Shown here one piece after another: positions 9,401 to 19,721 of a stretch of DNA of 64,000 nt. Source of the stretch: Branchiibius cervicis. GTDB taxonomy: Bacteria; Actinomycetota; Actinomycetes; Actinomycetales; Dermatophilaceae. The translations under genes and the position numbers were made by a program. The stretch lies in contig NZ_JBHSWJ010000002.1 of the NCBI RefSeq assembly GCF_042661605.1, forward strand, positions 1,302,001-1,366,000. Reading direction: 5' to 3'. How positions within the stretch are numbered: position 1 is the stretch's first letter; each line of letters opens with the position of its first letter. The notes beneath the pieces were generated by a model. The model searched no databases, was not told the DNA's origin, and saw only the letters and a list, made by a program, of their open reading frames with translations.

Positions 9401-12048
9401 CTGACTACCCCCAGCACTGGGAGGCGGACGTCGTCCTGCGGGACGGTTCGGTGGCCCAGGTGCGGCCGATCAAACCCTCCGACGGGGATGCGTTGCGCGC
9501 GTTCCACGACGCGCAGTCGCCCGAGTCCACCTACTTGCGATTCTTCGCGCCGATGAAACACCTGTCAGACAAGGACGTGCACCGGTTCACCCACGTCGAC
9601 TACGTCAACCGGGTGGCCCTGGTGCTGCGCAGCGGTGACCGGTTGGTCGGCGTGGGTCGGTTCGACCGGTTCGACGACGGCCGGAAGGCCGAGGTCGCCT
9701 TCAACGTCGCCGACTCCTTCCAGGGTCGTGGGGTCGGTTCGGTGCTGCTGGAGCACCTGGCCGCCATCGGCCTCGAACTCGGCGTGGAGGAATTCGTCGC
9801 CGACGTACTGCCGCAGAACATCAAGATGCTGTCGGTGTTCACCGAGGCCGGGTACGCCGTGAAGCGGGCCTTCGAAGACGGCGTCGTGGCCCTGTCCTTC
9901 CCGATCGAGCCCACGTCGGCCTCGCGCCAGGTCGTGGTGGCCCGGGAGCAGCGTGCGGAGGCCACCAGTCTGAAGGCCCTGCTGACCCCGCAGTCGGTGG
10001 CGGTCGTCGGTGTCAGCGAGAAGCAGGACCGACTCGGTCGCCGGGTGTGGCAGCAGGTCGCCGACGGAGGTTACACCGGCACGCTCTATGCCGTGAATTC
10101 CTCGGTGCACCAGTCGATTCCGGGAGTCACGATCTACCAGCGGGTCACCGATCTGCCGGAGCCGGTCGATCTGGTGGTGATCGCCGTACCCGCCGGCGCG
10201 ACGCTGGCGGTCATCGACGACTGCGCCACCCTCGGCGCGCGCTCGGTGACGGTGCTGTCGGAGGGTTTCGCCGAGGCCGGCGAGCAGGGGTGCGGTTGCA
10301 GCGGGAACTCCTGCGGCGAGCGCGCGACGGCGGGATGCGGGTGCTGGGGCCCAACTCCTTCGGCCTGATCAACGCGGAGACACCGGTCCGGCTGAACGCT
10401 TCCCTGGCCGATCGCCTGCCGGACCCCGGCGGCCTCGGCCTCTTCTCCCAGTCCGGTGCTCTCGGCGTGGCGGTGCTCGACTTCGCCCAGTTGCGCGGTT
10501 TGGGCATCAGCCAGTTCGTCAACGCCGGAAACCGGGTCGACGTCTCCGGTAACGACGTGATGCAGTACTGGATCGAGCACGACGAGACGACGCTGGTCGG
10601 CCTCTACCTCGAGTCGGTCGGAAACCCCCGCAAGTTCTCCCGCATCGCGCGTCGGCTGTCCGAGCGCAAACCGGTGATCGTGATCAAGCCGGGCACCTCG
10701 TCGTACGGCGTGCCCGCCGGTCACCGCGTGCGCGGCACCCACGCGGACCCCCGGGCGTTCCAGGCGATGCTCGACCAGGCCGGCGTCATCCGGGTGGACG
10801 ATCTGCACCGCATGTTCGACGTGGCCCAGTTGCTGCTGCACCAACCGGCGCCGCGCGGCCGGCGGGTGGCCATCGTCGGCAACTCCGATGCACTCGGCGC
10901 GATCGCCGCCGACACCGCGGTCAGTCACGGACTGGAGGTCACCCGCGGGCCCGTGAACCTGCCGGCCGAGTCGGCCCTGGAGGACCTGCGCGAGGCGTTA
11001 CGCGACGCTTTCGCCGACTCCTCGGTCGACGCTGTCGTCACCAACTTCATGCGCCAACAGCAGGGCGATGGTCGCGAGGTGGCCGCCATGCTGGCGGAAG
11101 TCAGCTCGATCAGCGAAAAACCCTGTGTGACAACGATCCTCGGCGTCCAAGGCGTTTCTGAATCACTCGCGGCCGGGACGCTGGAGGATGGTAGCCGCCG
11201 TGTCGTGCCCGCCTATCCGCTGCCGGAGGACGCCGTTCGGGCCGTGGCCCTGGCCGCTCAGCGCAGTGACTGGGCCAATGCCGACCGTGGCGACCTCGTG
11301 CTTCCGGAGGGCATCGACACGGACGCGGCCCACGCGGTGATCGACCGGGTGCTGCAGGAGGCCCCCGACGGTCGCGACCTCACGGCGCAGGAGGTGGGCG
11401 AGTTGCTGGCGGCGTACGGCATCACCCTGTGGCCGGCGCGGCCGGTGGCGTCTGCGGCGCAGGCGGAGTCGGCAGCCAAGGACATCGGGTACCCGGTGGT
11501 GGTGAAGTCGGTGTCGCCGCGGGTGCGCAGCCAGACGATCACGGCGGTGCGCGCGGACCTGCGGCACAAGGTCGCCGTCCGGGACGCGTGGACCGCGCTG
11601 CACGAGGCACTCTCGCCCACCGGGGACGCACAACTGGTCGTCCAGCACATGGCCACCCCGGGCGTGGCCTGCGTGATCGAGTCCGGTGAGGACCCGCTCT
11701 TCGGCCCCGTCCTTCGCTTCGCGATCAGCGGCGCCCCTGAGGAGATGGGCGACGTGGGTTACCGGATCCCGCCGCTGACCACCGGCGACGTGCGTGACCT
11801 CATCGGCTCGGTGCGCGCAGCCCCTGCTGCACAACGTCGGAGGCGGCGGCGCCATCGACCGGCCGGCGCTGGAGGATCTGATCGCGCGGGTGGCGGTCCT
11901 GGCCGATCAGCTGCCGCAGGTTGCCTCGCTGCGGCTCAGCCCGGTCAACACCCATGCCGGCGGTATCGATGTGCTGGACGCTCAGTGCTCGGTCGCGCCC
12001 CCGCAGTCCCGCCAGGACACCGGGCGGCGCGCGTTGTCCGCCGGTTGA
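9397..12048 (+). CDS. Bifunctional GNAT acetyltransferase / ADP-forming acyl-CoA synthetase-like protein (Pat-like), two frameshifts
   Basis: About 883 residues after repair. Residues 1 to about 165 are a GNAT acetyltransferase domain (GRGVGSVLLEHLAAIGLELG acetyl-CoA loop). It is followed by a CoA-binding domain (AVVGVSEKQDRLGRRVWQQV, VLGPNSFGLIN), a succinyl-CoA-ligase-like domain (LGLFSQSGALGVAVLDFAQ) and an ATP-grasp domain (DIGYPVVVKSVSPRV). Family members such as actinobacterial and enterobacterial Pat acetylate lysines of metabolic enzymes, notably acetyl-CoA synthetase; that role is inferred. Frame breaks fall in the G run 10287-10290 (repaired reading EQGVRLQRELL) and the C run 11821-11824 (repaired reading VRAAPLLHNVGGGG). 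Each needs one added base. Confidence 0.85.
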
Positions 12049-12109
12049 TCGCGTGGCGGATCGACACGCCCGCGTCCCACCGTGGGTCCGAGGTGGGAGG
12101 ATGGCCGAC

Positions 12110-12706
12110 ATGTCGGTCACACGTCAGGTCACCTCGTCATCGCTGCCCAAGGCACTGGTCGATGACATCGGCAACGCCGGGTACTACCCTGTGCTGGTCT
12201 GCGACGTGGTGGCCGCGGCGCTCGGCGGCGATCAGGTGGTGTCCCACCTGGTCCATTGCGAAACCACGTTCGACGCCAGCACGGTCCGCCGGCACATCAC
12301 CGTGCTGATCCTGACGCCCACCCGGCTGGTGCTGGCCCATACCGATGATCACGGGCCGACCGAGACCGAAGGCGCCGGGTCCTTCGCGACCGCCACCACC
12401 GAGACGGTTCCGTTGTCCGCCGTGCGCGGCGTGATGCTGGCCCATGTCGTGGCCGACCCGGAGAACTACGAACCCGGCTCGCTGGGCCGTGAACTCACCG
12501 TCACGATCGGCTGGGGCACCGTGTCCCGGGTCGACCTGCTACCCGCCAGTTGCGCCGACCCCGACTGCGAAGCCGACCACGGCTACGACGGCACCATCAC
12601 CGGTGACGACGTCGCGCTGCGGGTCAGCGCCGACGCGGACGGCGACGCGGTGCTGCAACAAGCGGTCCGCTTCGCCGCGGCCCTGTCGTCCGCCCTGGCC
12701 GGTTGA
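12110..12706 (+). CDS. DUF5998 family protein
   Basis: 198-residue soluble protein found next to Pat-type acetyltransferases in many actinobacteria; function unknown. It starts MSVTRQVTSSSLPKALVDD. An ATG at 12101 is also in frame, but GTGGGAGG at 12093-12100 touches that codon and lies nine bases before 12110, so I chose the latter. Seen: an alpha/beta pattern, a cysteine/aspartate-rich stretch LLPASCADPDCEADHGYDG that could bind a metal, and a C-terminal alanine-rich helix. Its stop overlaps the next start (TTGA), so it is coupled to the phosphatase-like gene downstream. Confidence 0.75.
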   Translation: MSVTRQVTSSSLPKALVDDIGNAGYYPVLVCDVVAAALGGDQVVSHLVHCETTFDASTVRRHITVLILTPTRLVLAHTDDHGPTETEGAGSFATATTETVPLSAVRGVMLAHVVADPENYEPGSLGRELTVTIGWGTVSRVDLLPASCADPDCEADHGYDGTITGDDVALRVSADADGDAVLQQAVRFAAALSSALAG

Positions 12707-13848
12707 GCACCGACCTGCCCGTCCCCGGTTACGGGGCCAGCGATCTGGCCGGGGTGCTGCCCCGGGTCGTGGCGTCGCTGGGGGTCGCCCACCCGACGTA
12801 CGCCGAGCTGTCGCCTACCCTCCCACCGGCACGGTCCGCGGTGGTCGTCCTGCTCGACGGTCTGGGCCTGGAGCTCCTGCGCACCCGCAGCGGCCACGCG
12901 CCGTACCTGCGCAGTCTGCTCGCGGCGGGCGCGGACCAGGCCGGCACCGCTGGGTTCCCCGCCACGACCGCCACGAGCATGGGCACGTTCGGCACGGGAT
13001 TGTCGCCCGGTCGGCACGGCCTGGTCGGCTACCTGGTCCGCGACCCGGCCCGGGATCTGCTCTTCAACGAGCTGGACTGGATCGATGGCCCGGATTCGCT
13101 GTCCTGGCAACCGAATCCGACCGCATTCGAGATCGCCGGCCGCGACGGCATCGAGGTCACGATGGTCGGCGCGGGCTACTTCGACGGTTCCGGTCTGACC
13201 AAAGCCGCGCTGCGCGGAGCCAAGGTCCTCAGCTCCTACCGGCTGTCCGAACGCGTCGACCTGACCCTCGCCGCCGTGCGCGGCAAAGGTCGATCGTTGG
13301 TCTACCTGTACTGGGGCGACATCGACCGGATCGGGCACACCACCGGATGCGGCTCGCTGCAGTGGGTCGAAGAACTCGAACGGGTCGACGCCGAACTAGC
13401 GCGCCTCGCGGCCGCGCTGCCACCCGGCGTGTCGCTGACGGTCACGGCCGACCACGGCATGGTCGATGTGCCGTTCGAGGATCGCATCGATCTATCCGCC
13501 GATCCCGAACTGGTCGCCGGCGTACATCTCACCGGCGGCGAGCCGCGCGCCCTGCAGCTCTACACCGTGCCCGGTGCCGCGGAAGATGTCGCGACGACGT
13601 GGCGGGACCGGTTCGCCGGCTCCGCGTGGGTTCTTACCCGCGATGAGGCGATCACGGCGGGCCTGTTCGGCCGGGTCGACACCGCCGTCCGCGACCGGAT
13701 CGGCGACGTCCTGGTGGCCATGCGCTCGAACGGCTGTGTCTACGACGCGCGGACGATCAAACCGGTGCTGCTCGAACTCGTCGGTCAGCACGGCTCGCTC
13801 ACCGATGCCGAACTGTTCGTGCCGGTGCTGCACGCGCCGGCCAACTGA
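12703..13848 (+). CDS. Alkaline-phosphatase superfamily nucleotide pyrophosphatase/phosphodiesterase
   Basis: 381 residues. Seen in order: metal-binding Asp in VVVLLDGLGLELL, the nucleophile threonine region GFPATTATSMGTFGTG, YWGDIDRIGHTTG and TADHGMVDVPFEDR. These supply the two-metal site of autotaxin-type phosphodiesterases. It probably hydrolyses a phosphodiester or pyrophosphate; the substrate is unknown and there is no clear signal peptide, so it may act in the cytoplasm. The TTG at 12703 overlaps the previous stop, and the first residues STDLPVPGYGASDL fit the usual family start. Confidence 0.85.
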   Translation: MSTDLPVPGYGASDLAGVLPRVVASLGVAHPTYAELSPTLPPARSAVVVLLDGLGLELLRTRSGHAPYLRSLLAAGADQAGTAGFPATTATSMGTFGTGLSPGRHGLVGYLVRDPARDLLFNELDWIDGPDSLSWQPNPTAFEIAGRDGIEVTMVGAGYFDGSGLTKAALRGAKVLSSYRLSERVDLTLAAVRGKGRSLVYLYWGDIDRIGHTTGCGSLQWVEELERVDAELARLAAALPPGVSLTVTADHGMVDVPFEDRIDLSADPELVAGVHLTGGEPRALQLYTVPGAAEDVATTWRDRFAGSAWVLTRDEAITAGLFGRVDTAVRDRIGDVLVAMRSNGCVYDARTIKPVLLELVGQHGSLTDAELFVPVLHAPAN

Positions 13849-13869
13849 GCGAACGGGATACTGGACCCC

Positions 13870-14565
13870 ATGGCCGATCTGGTGTTCTTCGCCGGGACGA
13901 TGGACTGCGGCAAGTCCACCCTGGCCCTGCAGATGGATCACAACCGGCGTGCCCGCGGCCACCGCGGCGTGCTCTTCTGCAAGCTGGACCGGGCCGGGGA
14001 GCAGATGATCTCTTCACGATTGGGCCTACAGCGCCCGGCGGTCGAGGTCGGCGACGACATGGACTTCTGGGCCTACCTGGTCGACCTGGCCGTGGGTGGC
14101 ACCGTCGTGCAGTACCTCATCTGCGACGAGGCGCAGTTCTACACCGCTGCCCAGGTCGAGCAGTTGGCCCGCATCGTGGACGAGATGGACATCGACGTCT
14201 ACGCCTTCGGCATCACCGCCGACTTCCGCACCGAGCTCTTTCCCGGCTCCAAGCGACTGGTCGAACTGGCCGACCGGGTCCAGGTGCTGCAAGTCGAGGC
14301 ACTGTGCTGGTGCGGTCGCCGGGCCACTCACAACGCCCGGTTGGTCGACGGTGAAATGGTGACCGAGGGCGAGCAGGTGGTCGTGGGCGATGTCGACGAC
14401 ACCGCTGACCGCGCGTCGCTCCCAGTCTCGGCCGACACCGCGAACCACAGTGGGACAGTGGAATACGAGGTTCTGTGCCGACGCCATCACATGCGCCGGA
14501 TGACCTCTGCGCGGGCCCGTCAGGCGGCCGCCCAGGTGTTGCCGTTCGACGAGGCGCGGTCGTGA
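13870..14565 (+). CDS. tdk: Thymidine kinase
   Basis: 231-residue type II thymidine kinase, phosphorylating thymidine in the salvage pathway with ATP. Seen: the Walker A FFAGTMDCGKSTLALQ at about residues 7-22, the Walker B LICDEAQFYTAAQVEQL, a lasso-region YAFGITADFRTELFPGS, and zinc-binding cysteines in ALCWCGRRATHNAR and EVLCRRHH. It starts at the ATG at 13870, 21 bases after the phosphatase-like gene, and its stop overlaps the start of the MFS gene. Confidence 0.93.
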   Translation: MADLVFFAGTMDCGKSTLALQMDHNRRARGHRGVLFCKLDRAGEQMISSRLGLQRPAVEVGDDMDFWAYLVDLAVGGTVVQYLICDEAQFYTAAQVEQLARIVDEMDIDVYAFGITADFRTELFPGSKRLVELADRVQVLQVEALCWCGRRATHNARLVDGEMVTEGEQVVVGDVDDTADRASLPVSADTANHSGTVEYEVLCRRHHMRRMTSARARQAAAQVLPFDEARS

Positions 14566-16150
14566 CCGAGCACCGCGGGCCGGACCCGCACGAGGATCAA
14601 ACCCCTTTCCGGTACGCCGATGGGTCGCCCATGCGCCCCGACGAAGCCCCGACATGGCCGCCCCTGCACGTTCAACGCCGTGCGGTCACCGCGCCGCTGC
14701 CGCAGATCGAGCAGACCCGGCCGGCTCCGGTCAGTGCCGGCGACGAGAGCCTGGCGGGGCCTGGCGGATCGCAACCGACGCCGCGCAGGGGCCGGCGCGT
14801 CGTACGGGCCACCAAGACCGCACCGAGCCGGTTGCTGCACGCCACCCGGCGCGCCACCGAAGCCCAGGGGGCGGGAGAGAGCGGCCTGTCCCGACTGATC
14901 GAGGTGCACGCGCTCAGTTCCGCCGGCGACGCCGCCCTGGCCGTCGGCTTGGCCGGGACGGTGTTCTTCGCCGTCCCCAACGGGCAGGCCCGCGGCCAGG
15001 TCCTGTTGTTCCTGTTGCTCACGATGTTGCCGTTCGCGATCATCGCGCCCCTGGTCGGCCCGTTGCTCGACCGCTTCCGGCGCGGCCGGCGTTGGGCGAT
15101 CGGCGCGACTCTGGCCGGGCGGGCGTTCCTGTGCTGGGTCACCGCGCAAACCATCGAGGACCATTCGAACTGGCTGTTCCCTTGTGCGCTGGGCGTTCTC
15201 GTGCTGTCCAAGGCGTATCTGGTGACCCGGTCCGCCGCCGCTCCCCGGCTGCTGCCCTCGCAGCTGACCCTGGTCAAGGCCAACGGCCGGCTGTCGCTGG
15301 CCGGTGTCATCGGTGCGGGTGTCGGCGGTGTCCTGGCCGGCGGGGCCGCCAAGGTCGGGCCTGCCTGGTCGCTGCGGGTGGCGTTCGTCCTCTTCGTCAT
15401 CGGCACGGTGCTGGCGATCCTGCTGCCGGCTCGGGTCGACTCCAGCGAGGGGAGGAACCCACCGATCTGGTCGATCTCGCCCGCGGGCAAGGCATGTCGG
15501 CCCTGGGGATCGGGCCGGACGTCGTCACCGCCCTGCGCGCCAACGCCGGTCTGCGGTGGCTGTCCGGCTTCCTGACCATCTTCCTGGCCTTCCTGGTGCG
15601 CGCGCATCCGTTCCCCGGCTGGGAGGACCGCCAGACCCTGCTGTTCGCGCTGGTGCTCGGTGCGGCCGGCGTGGGCAACGCGCTGGGCACGGTCATGGGT
15701 GCGTTGCTGAAGATCGCCAGCCCCCGGATGATCGTCCTCGGCACGCTGCTTGCGGATGCGGTGGTCATCCTGATCGCGGCAGCCCGGTTCAGCATCGTCA
15801 CGGCGGTGCTGGTCGGTCTGGTTGCCGGTATCGGTCAACAACTGGGCAAACTCGCACTGGACTCGCTGATCCAGGACACCGTCCCGGAGGAACGCCGCAC
15901 CAGCGTGTTCGGTCGCTCGGAGGCGTTGCTGCAGTTGTCCTGGGTCTTCGGCGGCCTGGTGGCCGTGATCGTTCCGCTCAAGGCCACCGTCGGAACGGTG
16001 GTCGCCGCAGTCCTGGTCGTGGGCTGGACGATCGTGGTGATCACCTGGCACACCGGTCACCGGTTACCGCTGCCGCGGCGGGCGCGCAGGCGAGGGAATG
16101 GGAACGGTGCGGCGGACCCGCTCAGTCCCGAGCGCGACGACCGAACATGA
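14562..16150 (+). CDS. MFS-type membrane protein, frameshifted
   Basis: About 529 residues after repair. A hydrophilic N-terminus of about 110 residues is followed by roughly 10-12 membrane segments, for example ALAVGLAGTVFFAVPNGQA, VLLFLLLTMLPFAIIAPLVG, AVLVGLVAGIGQQLGKLALD and VGTVVAAVLVVGWTIVVI. An MFS signature-like loop LVGPLLDRFRRGRRWAIG follows the third segment. Substrate unknown. The GTG at 14562 overlaps the tdk stop. The frame breaks in the G run 15449-15452; one added G gives DSSEGEEPTDLVDLARGQG and continuous reading. The 3' end overlaps sepH on the other strand by 29 bases. Confidence 0.8.
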
Positions 16151-17357
16151 TGTCGTCCCAGCTGGGCACGCTGGGCCGACCGGACCGAGCCGCCGACGGG
16201 CGGTCGGGCACGACGGGCGCCGGTTCGTCCTCGTCGATGACGTCGCCGGAGACCGGCGGCGCGTCGGTGACGTCGATCTCCATGTCCTCCTCGATGACGG
16301 CGCCGTCGTCGGTGTCGTCGTAGAGCTCGGCGTCGGCGAAGTCGTCCTGGGCGAGGGCCTCGGTGAGAAGTTGTTCAGGCGGCGTGGGGTCGTCGACCTG
16401 GGTGAACAGATCCACCGTTCCTGTCACCGGATCCACCTCGGTGGCCGCAGTTTCGGTGACGTCCGAATCTGCCGTCCCGGGTGGTTCAGCCGGCGGCTGG
16501 TCCGCGGCGGCCGTGCGCTTCTGCTTGGTGCGCCGGTTGGCGCCGCGGCGTCGGATTGCCGACACCAGATCGACCGGCTCCGACTCCTGCGGCGCGGCGG
16601 CCAACGGTGCAGTGTCGTCTTCCTCGGGCGCGTCCGGCTCGGGGACCACCGGCGCGCTCTGGGGTTGCGGCTCACTGGCTCGGAAGAACGGCCCGGCGGG
16701 CCGGCTCGCCGGTCGCGGGCGTGGCGTGGCGCCGTGTTCCAGTCCGCCGTCGGCGATCACGTCGTACGGCGCCGCGACGCGCGTGGCCGGGATGAGTCCG
16801 GCGGGGGAGTCGTCCTCGCTCAGCCACCGGGATTCATCGTCGATCGGGACGGCGCGGCGGTCCGAAGGGTCGAACGCCCACTCCGCCCGGCGGGCGCGCC
16901 CGCCGGCTTCGAAGGCACAGACAACCGTCCAGGCGTTGGTCGTCACGTCGCGGAACGCGTCCCAGTCGATCTCCTCGGCGTCCACCCCGCGCCCCGCCAG
17001 GCGCTCGGCGACCTGTTCGGCGAACGTCCCCTCCGGCGTGGGCAGTGCCTGCACCAGGGAGGAAACGTACTGGCGTTCGGCGCGGATCGGCGGTTCGTAG
17101 CGTTCGACGCGCCTGGCCTCCCAGCCGGTGCGCTCGGCGACCTCGTGCACCGTGCCACCGGCCCGCAGCATGGACTGGACGTCCTTGGCGGTGGCCGGCG
17201 CGGCGAGTTCTGGTAGCTGCGCGGCCGGTCGCGGCGTGCGGCGCAACGTCGCCCGCAACTCATCGGTGAGCGTCATGGTGTACTCGACACCGTCCGCGTC
17301 GGAGAGCACCAACTGCCCGCCGTCGTCGCTCACGCGCGTGAAGTGCAGTTCACTCAT
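16122..17357 (-). CDS. sepH: SepH, cell-division regulator (DUF3071)
   Basis: 411 residues from the ATG at 17357, preceded by GGGGCGGGA. The N-terminal conserved region (MSELHFTRVSDDGGQLVLSD, with a helix-turn-helix-like GTVHEVAERTGWEARRVERY at about residues 75-95) is followed by a long acidic, proline-rich tail ending PSVPSWDDIMFGRRARD. SepH in Streptomyces and mycobacteria binds FtsZ and stimulates its assembly. The conserved domain, C-terminal WDDIMFG motif and place before the ferrochelatase gene support the name. It is divergent from the ferrochelatase gene. Confidence 0.88.
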   Translation of the reverse strand: MSELHFTRVSDDGGQLVLSDADGVEYTMTLTDELRATLRRTPRPAAQLPELAAPATAKDVQSMLRAGGTVHEVAERTGWEARRVERYEPPIRAERQYVSSLVQALPTPEGTFAEQVAERLAGRGVDAEEIDWDAFRDVTTNAWTVVCAFEAGGRARRAEWAFDPSDRRAVPIDDESRWLSEDDSPAGLIPATRVAAPYDVIADGGLEHGATPRPRPASRPAGPFFRASEPQPQSAPVVPEPDAPEEDDTAPLAAAPQESEPVDLVSAIRRRGANRRTKQKRTAAADQPPAEPPGTADSDVTETAATEVDPVTGTVDLFTQVDDPTPPEQLLTEALAQDDFADAELYDDTDDGAVIEEDMEIDVTDAPPVSGDVIDEDEPAPVVPDRPSAARSGRPSVPSWDDIMFGRRARD

Positions 17358-17490
17358 CGTCCCGCCCCATGTCGGATGTACTCGATCGAAACGGGCCGTC
17401 GCTGGACCGGCCCACCGCCCAACGATGCCATGCCGAACCCGAAGGAATGCCGGTGGCACGCCGGGCGGCGCGTGCTCGTAGGGTTTGGAC

Positions 17491-18609
17491 GTGCCTACTT
17501 CTCAGCCTGCGATCGCCTCCGTCGCGCCGTACGACGCGGTCGTCCTGCTCTCCTTCGGCGGTCCGGAGGGTCCGGAGGAGGTCATGCCGTTCCTGCGCCG
17601 GGTGACCGGCGGCCGCGGGATCCCGGACGAGCGGCTAGCCGAAGTCGCCCACCACTACGACCTGTTCGGTGGCAAGAGCCCGATCAACGACCAGTGTCGC
17701 GCGCTGCGCGCTGCCTTGGAGGCAGATCTTCGCCGGCGCGGGATCGACGTACCCATGCTCTGGGGCAACCGCAACAGCGAGCCGTTCCTGACCGACACCC
17801 TGCGCGATGCGTACGACGCGGGCGCGCGCCGGGTTCTGGCCATCACGACCAGCGCCTACTCGTGCTACAGCTCGTGCCGGCAGTACCGCGAGAACATCGC
17901 CGACGCATTGCAGACCCTGCAGGACGAGGGCCGGGAATTGGTGGTGGACAAGGTCCGTCAGTACGCCACCCATCCCAGCTTCGCGCGCGTCAACGCCCGG
18001 CTGGTGACCGACGCGGTCCGCGAGATCGGCCAACCCGACGATGACAAACTGCGGATCGTCTTCGTGACCCATTCGATTCCCGAGTCGATGGACGACACCT
18101 CCGGGCCGGGCGACGGTGAGGGGAACCTCTACGAGCACCAGCACGACGAGATCGCGCACGTGATCCTGGACGAGGCCGGATTCACGCTGGACCGCGAACT
18201 GACCGGTGCCCTGGTCTATTGCTCGCGATCCGGGCCGCCGACCCAACCCTGGCTGGAGCCGGACGTCAACGATCATCTGCGCTCCTTGGCCGCCGACGGC
18301 ATCACCGATGTCGTGGTCGCGCCGATCGGCTTCACCTCCGACCACATGGAGGTGAAGTACGACCTGGACGTCGAGGCGCGCCAGACTGCCGACGAACTGG
18401 GCCTGAACATGGTGCGCGTGCCGACGGTCGGGGTGGACCCCGAGTTCGTGATCGGACTGGTCGATCTGATGACCGAGCGCGCTGCGCAGGCGCGCAACGT
18501 GCCGGTGGAGATGGTCGCGTGGCCCGGTGAGGCGATGCCGCCGGTGTGCCGGCCCGGGTGCTGTCCCAACCTGCGTGAGGCACGTCCGGCCGCCTGCGGC
18601 ATGGACTGA
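17491..18609 (+). CDS. hemH: Coproporphyrin/protoheme ferrochelatase
   Basis: About 372 residues. It inserts Fe2+ into the porphyrin ring. With HemG/CgoX and HemQ elsewhere in this window, the likely substrate is coproporphyrin III (CpfC). Seen: VLLSFGGPEGPEEVMPFL near the start, SAYSCYSSCRQYREN, VTHSIPESMDDT with the active-site histidine, GFTSDHMEVKYDLDVEA with the conserved glutamate, and a cysteine-rich tail VCRPGCCPNLREARPAACG consistent with the [2Fe-2S] cluster known in actinobacterial ferrochelatases. The start is GTG 17491 or TTG 17485; neither has a strong ribosome site. Confidence 0.93.
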   Translation: MPTSQPAIASVAPYDAVVLLSFGGPEGPEEVMPFLRRVTGGRGIPDERLAEVAHHYDLFGGKSPINDQCRALRAALEADLRRRGIDVPMLWGNRNSEPFLTDTLRDAYDAGARRVLAITTSAYSCYSSCRQYRENIADALQTLQDEGRELVVDKVRQYATHPSFARVNARLVTDAVREIGQPDDDKLRIVFVTHSIPESMDDTSGPGDGEGNLYEHQHDEIAHVILDEAGFTLDRELTGALVYCSRSGPPTQPWLEPDVNDHLRSLAADGITDVVVAPIGFTSDHMEVKYDLDVEARQTADELGLNMVRVPTVGVDPEFVIGLVDLMTERAAQARNVPVEMVAWPGEAMPPVCRPGCCPNLREARPAACGMD

Positions 18610-18614
18610 TCGCG

Positions 18615-19451
18615 GTGAGCGACGATCTGAGCCTGGCGGCCCTCGGAACGCTGGAGACCATCTGCCGGGAGCTGGCCGTGCAAGCCGGCGAACTCATCGT
18701 GCGGGAACGCCCCGCCGACCTCGGGGTGGCCGCCACGAAGTCCAGTGCCACCGATGTCGTCACCGTCATGGACCGGCGCAGCGAGCAACTGCTGCAGGAG
18801 CAACTGCGCCAACGTCGCCCCCACGACGGGATCCTCGGCGAGGAGGGCGCCTCGGTCGAAGGCACCAGCGGCATCACCTGGATCGTCGATCCCATCGACG
18901 GGACCGTGAACTACCTCTACGACATTCCGGCGTACGCCGTGTCCGTCGCCGCGTGCGTCGGTGACCCGGGCGGGGAATGGCAAAGCGTCGCCGGGGCGGT
19001 GTTCAACCCGGTCAGCGGTGAACTGTTCCACGCCCGCCGCGGGGGCGGGGCGTTCCTGCGATCGACCGGCCCCGCGGCGTCGGTGACGGCGTTGTTCGTC
19101 AGCGGGGAGTCGGCCCTGGGACAAGCGCTGACGGGGACCGGCTTCGGTTATGACCCGGACAAGCGCGCGCAGCAGGCCCGAATCCTGACACGGGTGTTGC
19201 CGCGGGTGCGCGACATCCGCCGGGCCGGCAGCGCTGCACTGGATCTGTGCGCGGTGGCGGCCGGCCGGCTGGACGTCTACTACGAATCCGGGCTGAACGC
19301 GTGGGACCGCGCGGCCGGCCAGTTGATCGTGACCGAAGCCGGCGGCGTCGTGCGTGGCGTGGGCTCGCAGCCGTCACGCGAGCTGACCCTCGCCGGGCCG
19401 ACGGTCCTGGTCGACGCGCTGCACGACGTACTGGAATCGGCGGGGCACTAA
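18615..19451 (+). CDS. suhB: Inositol monophosphatase family protein
   Basis: 278 residues. Seen: the metal-site motifs GEEGASVEG, WIVDPIDGTVNYLY at about residues 95-108, and NAWDRAAGQLIVTEAGG near the C-terminus, the three signatures of Li+-sensitive inositol monophosphatases. It probably dephosphorylates myo-inositol phosphate or a related sugar phosphate; mycothiol and phosphatidylinositol synthesis make inositol relevant in this phylum. The GTG at 18615 is five bases after the ferrochelatase stop, suggesting co-transcription. suhB holds the same slot near dut in mycobacteria. Confidence 0.88.
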   Translation: MSDDLSLAALGTLETICRELAVQAGELIVRERPADLGVAATKSSATDVVTVMDRRSEQLLQEQLRQRRPHDGILGEEGASVEGTSGITWIVDPIDGTVNYLYDIPAYAVSVAACVGDPGGEWQSVAGAVFNPVSGELFHARRGGGAFLRSTGPAASVTALFVSGESALGQALTGTGFGYDPDKRAQQARILTRVLPRVRDIRRAGSAALDLCAVAAGRLDVYYESGLNAWDRAAGQLIVTEAGGVVRGVGSQPSRELTLAGPTVLVDALHDVLESAGH

Positions 19452-19721
19452 CGGCGTACCGCCGGATGGAATGTACTCGCCGGTAAGGGTGTTCCCTGGC
19501 CGTGCAAGCACGTATGCTGCCGCCTCCTGGATCTGACGGAGGGATAGTCCACAAGGGGCCCGGTGCGGGCGCTGCCTTTCAGGTAGGGCAGAATTCCGGG
19601 CCGGACGGGCACATATGAGCTACAGCGTGCGTTAGACGGCGCACAGGGTGCGGTGCATCCATGGCCGCGCCACCCAGATTTTCTTCGACCCAGAGAACGA
19701 GAGAAGCGAGTAACCCTCGAA

